Positions 63,659-64,000 of a stretch of DNA of 64,000 nucleotides are shown here, piece by piece. The stretch is from positions 310,001 through 374,000 of the forward strand of contig NW_024881847.1 of assembly GCF_019059575.1 (NCBI RefSeq), given 5' to 3'. Both the position numbers and the translations under genes were made by a program. This DNA is from Amphibalanus amphitrite (taxonomy: Eukaryota; Arthropoda; Thecostraca; Balanomorpha; Balanidae). The notes beneath the pieces are model-generated. The model was not told the origin of the DNA and ran no database searches. It saw only the letters and a list, made by a program, of their open reading frames with translations. How positions within the stretch are numbered: the first letter of the stretch is position 1; each line of letters starts with the position of its first letter.

Positions 63659-63728
63659 AAGTCCCTTTTACCGTCAGTATCTACGAGACAAAGGACACTT
63701 TGAGCATACGCAAGTCTTTAAAGTTCGA

Positions 63729-63812
63729 ATATCACAATATCCTAGCCTAGCCCATTTAAAGTGGCAAATCTAGCCCATATAAACTAGCAAATGGGCTAGA
63801 ATATTGTGATAT
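63729..63812. repeat. Hairpin repeat downstream of the stop codon
   Basis: ATATCACAATATCCTAGCCT...CCCATTT pairs with AAATGGGCTAGAATATTGTGATAT, with an extra TAGCCCAT copy in the loop. It could lie in the 3' UTR or just past it. Confidence 0.7.
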
Positions 63813-64000
63813 ACTAATATAGCGGTTTGTAGTGCCAAATGTTTGTGCTCCTTGAGACCAACTCAGTATAGAGGCGCGCACTCCTGTGGCCTGATGGGGT
63901 CACTTGGAATCGCCCCACTAGTCTGTCAAAGTGGCGTGAGAAGTGATATGAACTTGTGACGTGGCGGAGGGACGCTCTACCTAGTCGGCCATTGTGATGC

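Overview
The window is animal genomic DNA, probably from an arthropod and plausibly a crustacean. The evidence is a single split gene with GT-AG introns and consistent codon phases, GC-rich exons in AT-richer introns, and introns packed with transposable elements. No bacterial-style genes or operons are present.

Gene. One plus-strand gene runs through almost the whole window. I rebuilt 28 exons (322-63658) that join in one open frame, about 1,520 codons ending in TGA. It encodes the C-terminal part of a receptor-type protein tyrosine phosphatase. In order, the protein has two Cys-rich EGF-like modules, about seven fibronectin type III (FN3) domains, one transmembrane helix, an acidic juxtamembrane segment, a catalytic phosphatase domain D1 (WPD loop and HCSAGVGRTG loop intact), and a degenerate second domain D2 (VCRSGVTGCG, catalytic Arg lost). 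The signal peptide and first exons lie upstream of the window.

Intron 1 (466-20058). It holds a CR1/Jockey-type non-LTR retrotransposon whose 1,007-codon ORF is broken twice. The first break is a complete LTR retrotransposon with very long LTRs (about 4.9 kb each, internal region only 1.5 kb, 4-bp target duplication ACTG, TG...CA ends, tRNA-type primer site). The second is a poly(A)-tailed element of about 830 bp.

Rest of the gene. Most other large introns hold a related set of 0.8-1.9 kb elements, here called A, B, C, D, F, G, I and J. Most end in TTAA plus inverted repeats. Most (not D or J) have G-run/C-run hairpins near the ends and arrays of AGGTCA/TGACCT nuclear-receptor half-sites. 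A, B, F and G also share a small hairpin core, CCCATTATAAGTCAATGGG. They are repeatedly nested inside one another at TTAA; the stack at 39.36-43.16 kb is the deepest. Other contents are two GGGGAGA-ended TA-flanked elements (25.05-26.44 and 46.01-48.01 kb), a Penelope-like fragment, a broken minus-strand transposon-type ORF (36.3-38.0 kb), a tRNA-derived SINE, a mariner-type MITE, a 3.4-kb foldback element around a minisatellite, and microsatellites.

The strongest candidate for something undescribed is the TTAA element family carrying half-site arrays, followed by the long-LTR element. Family assignments come from recognition by eye; no database search was possible.
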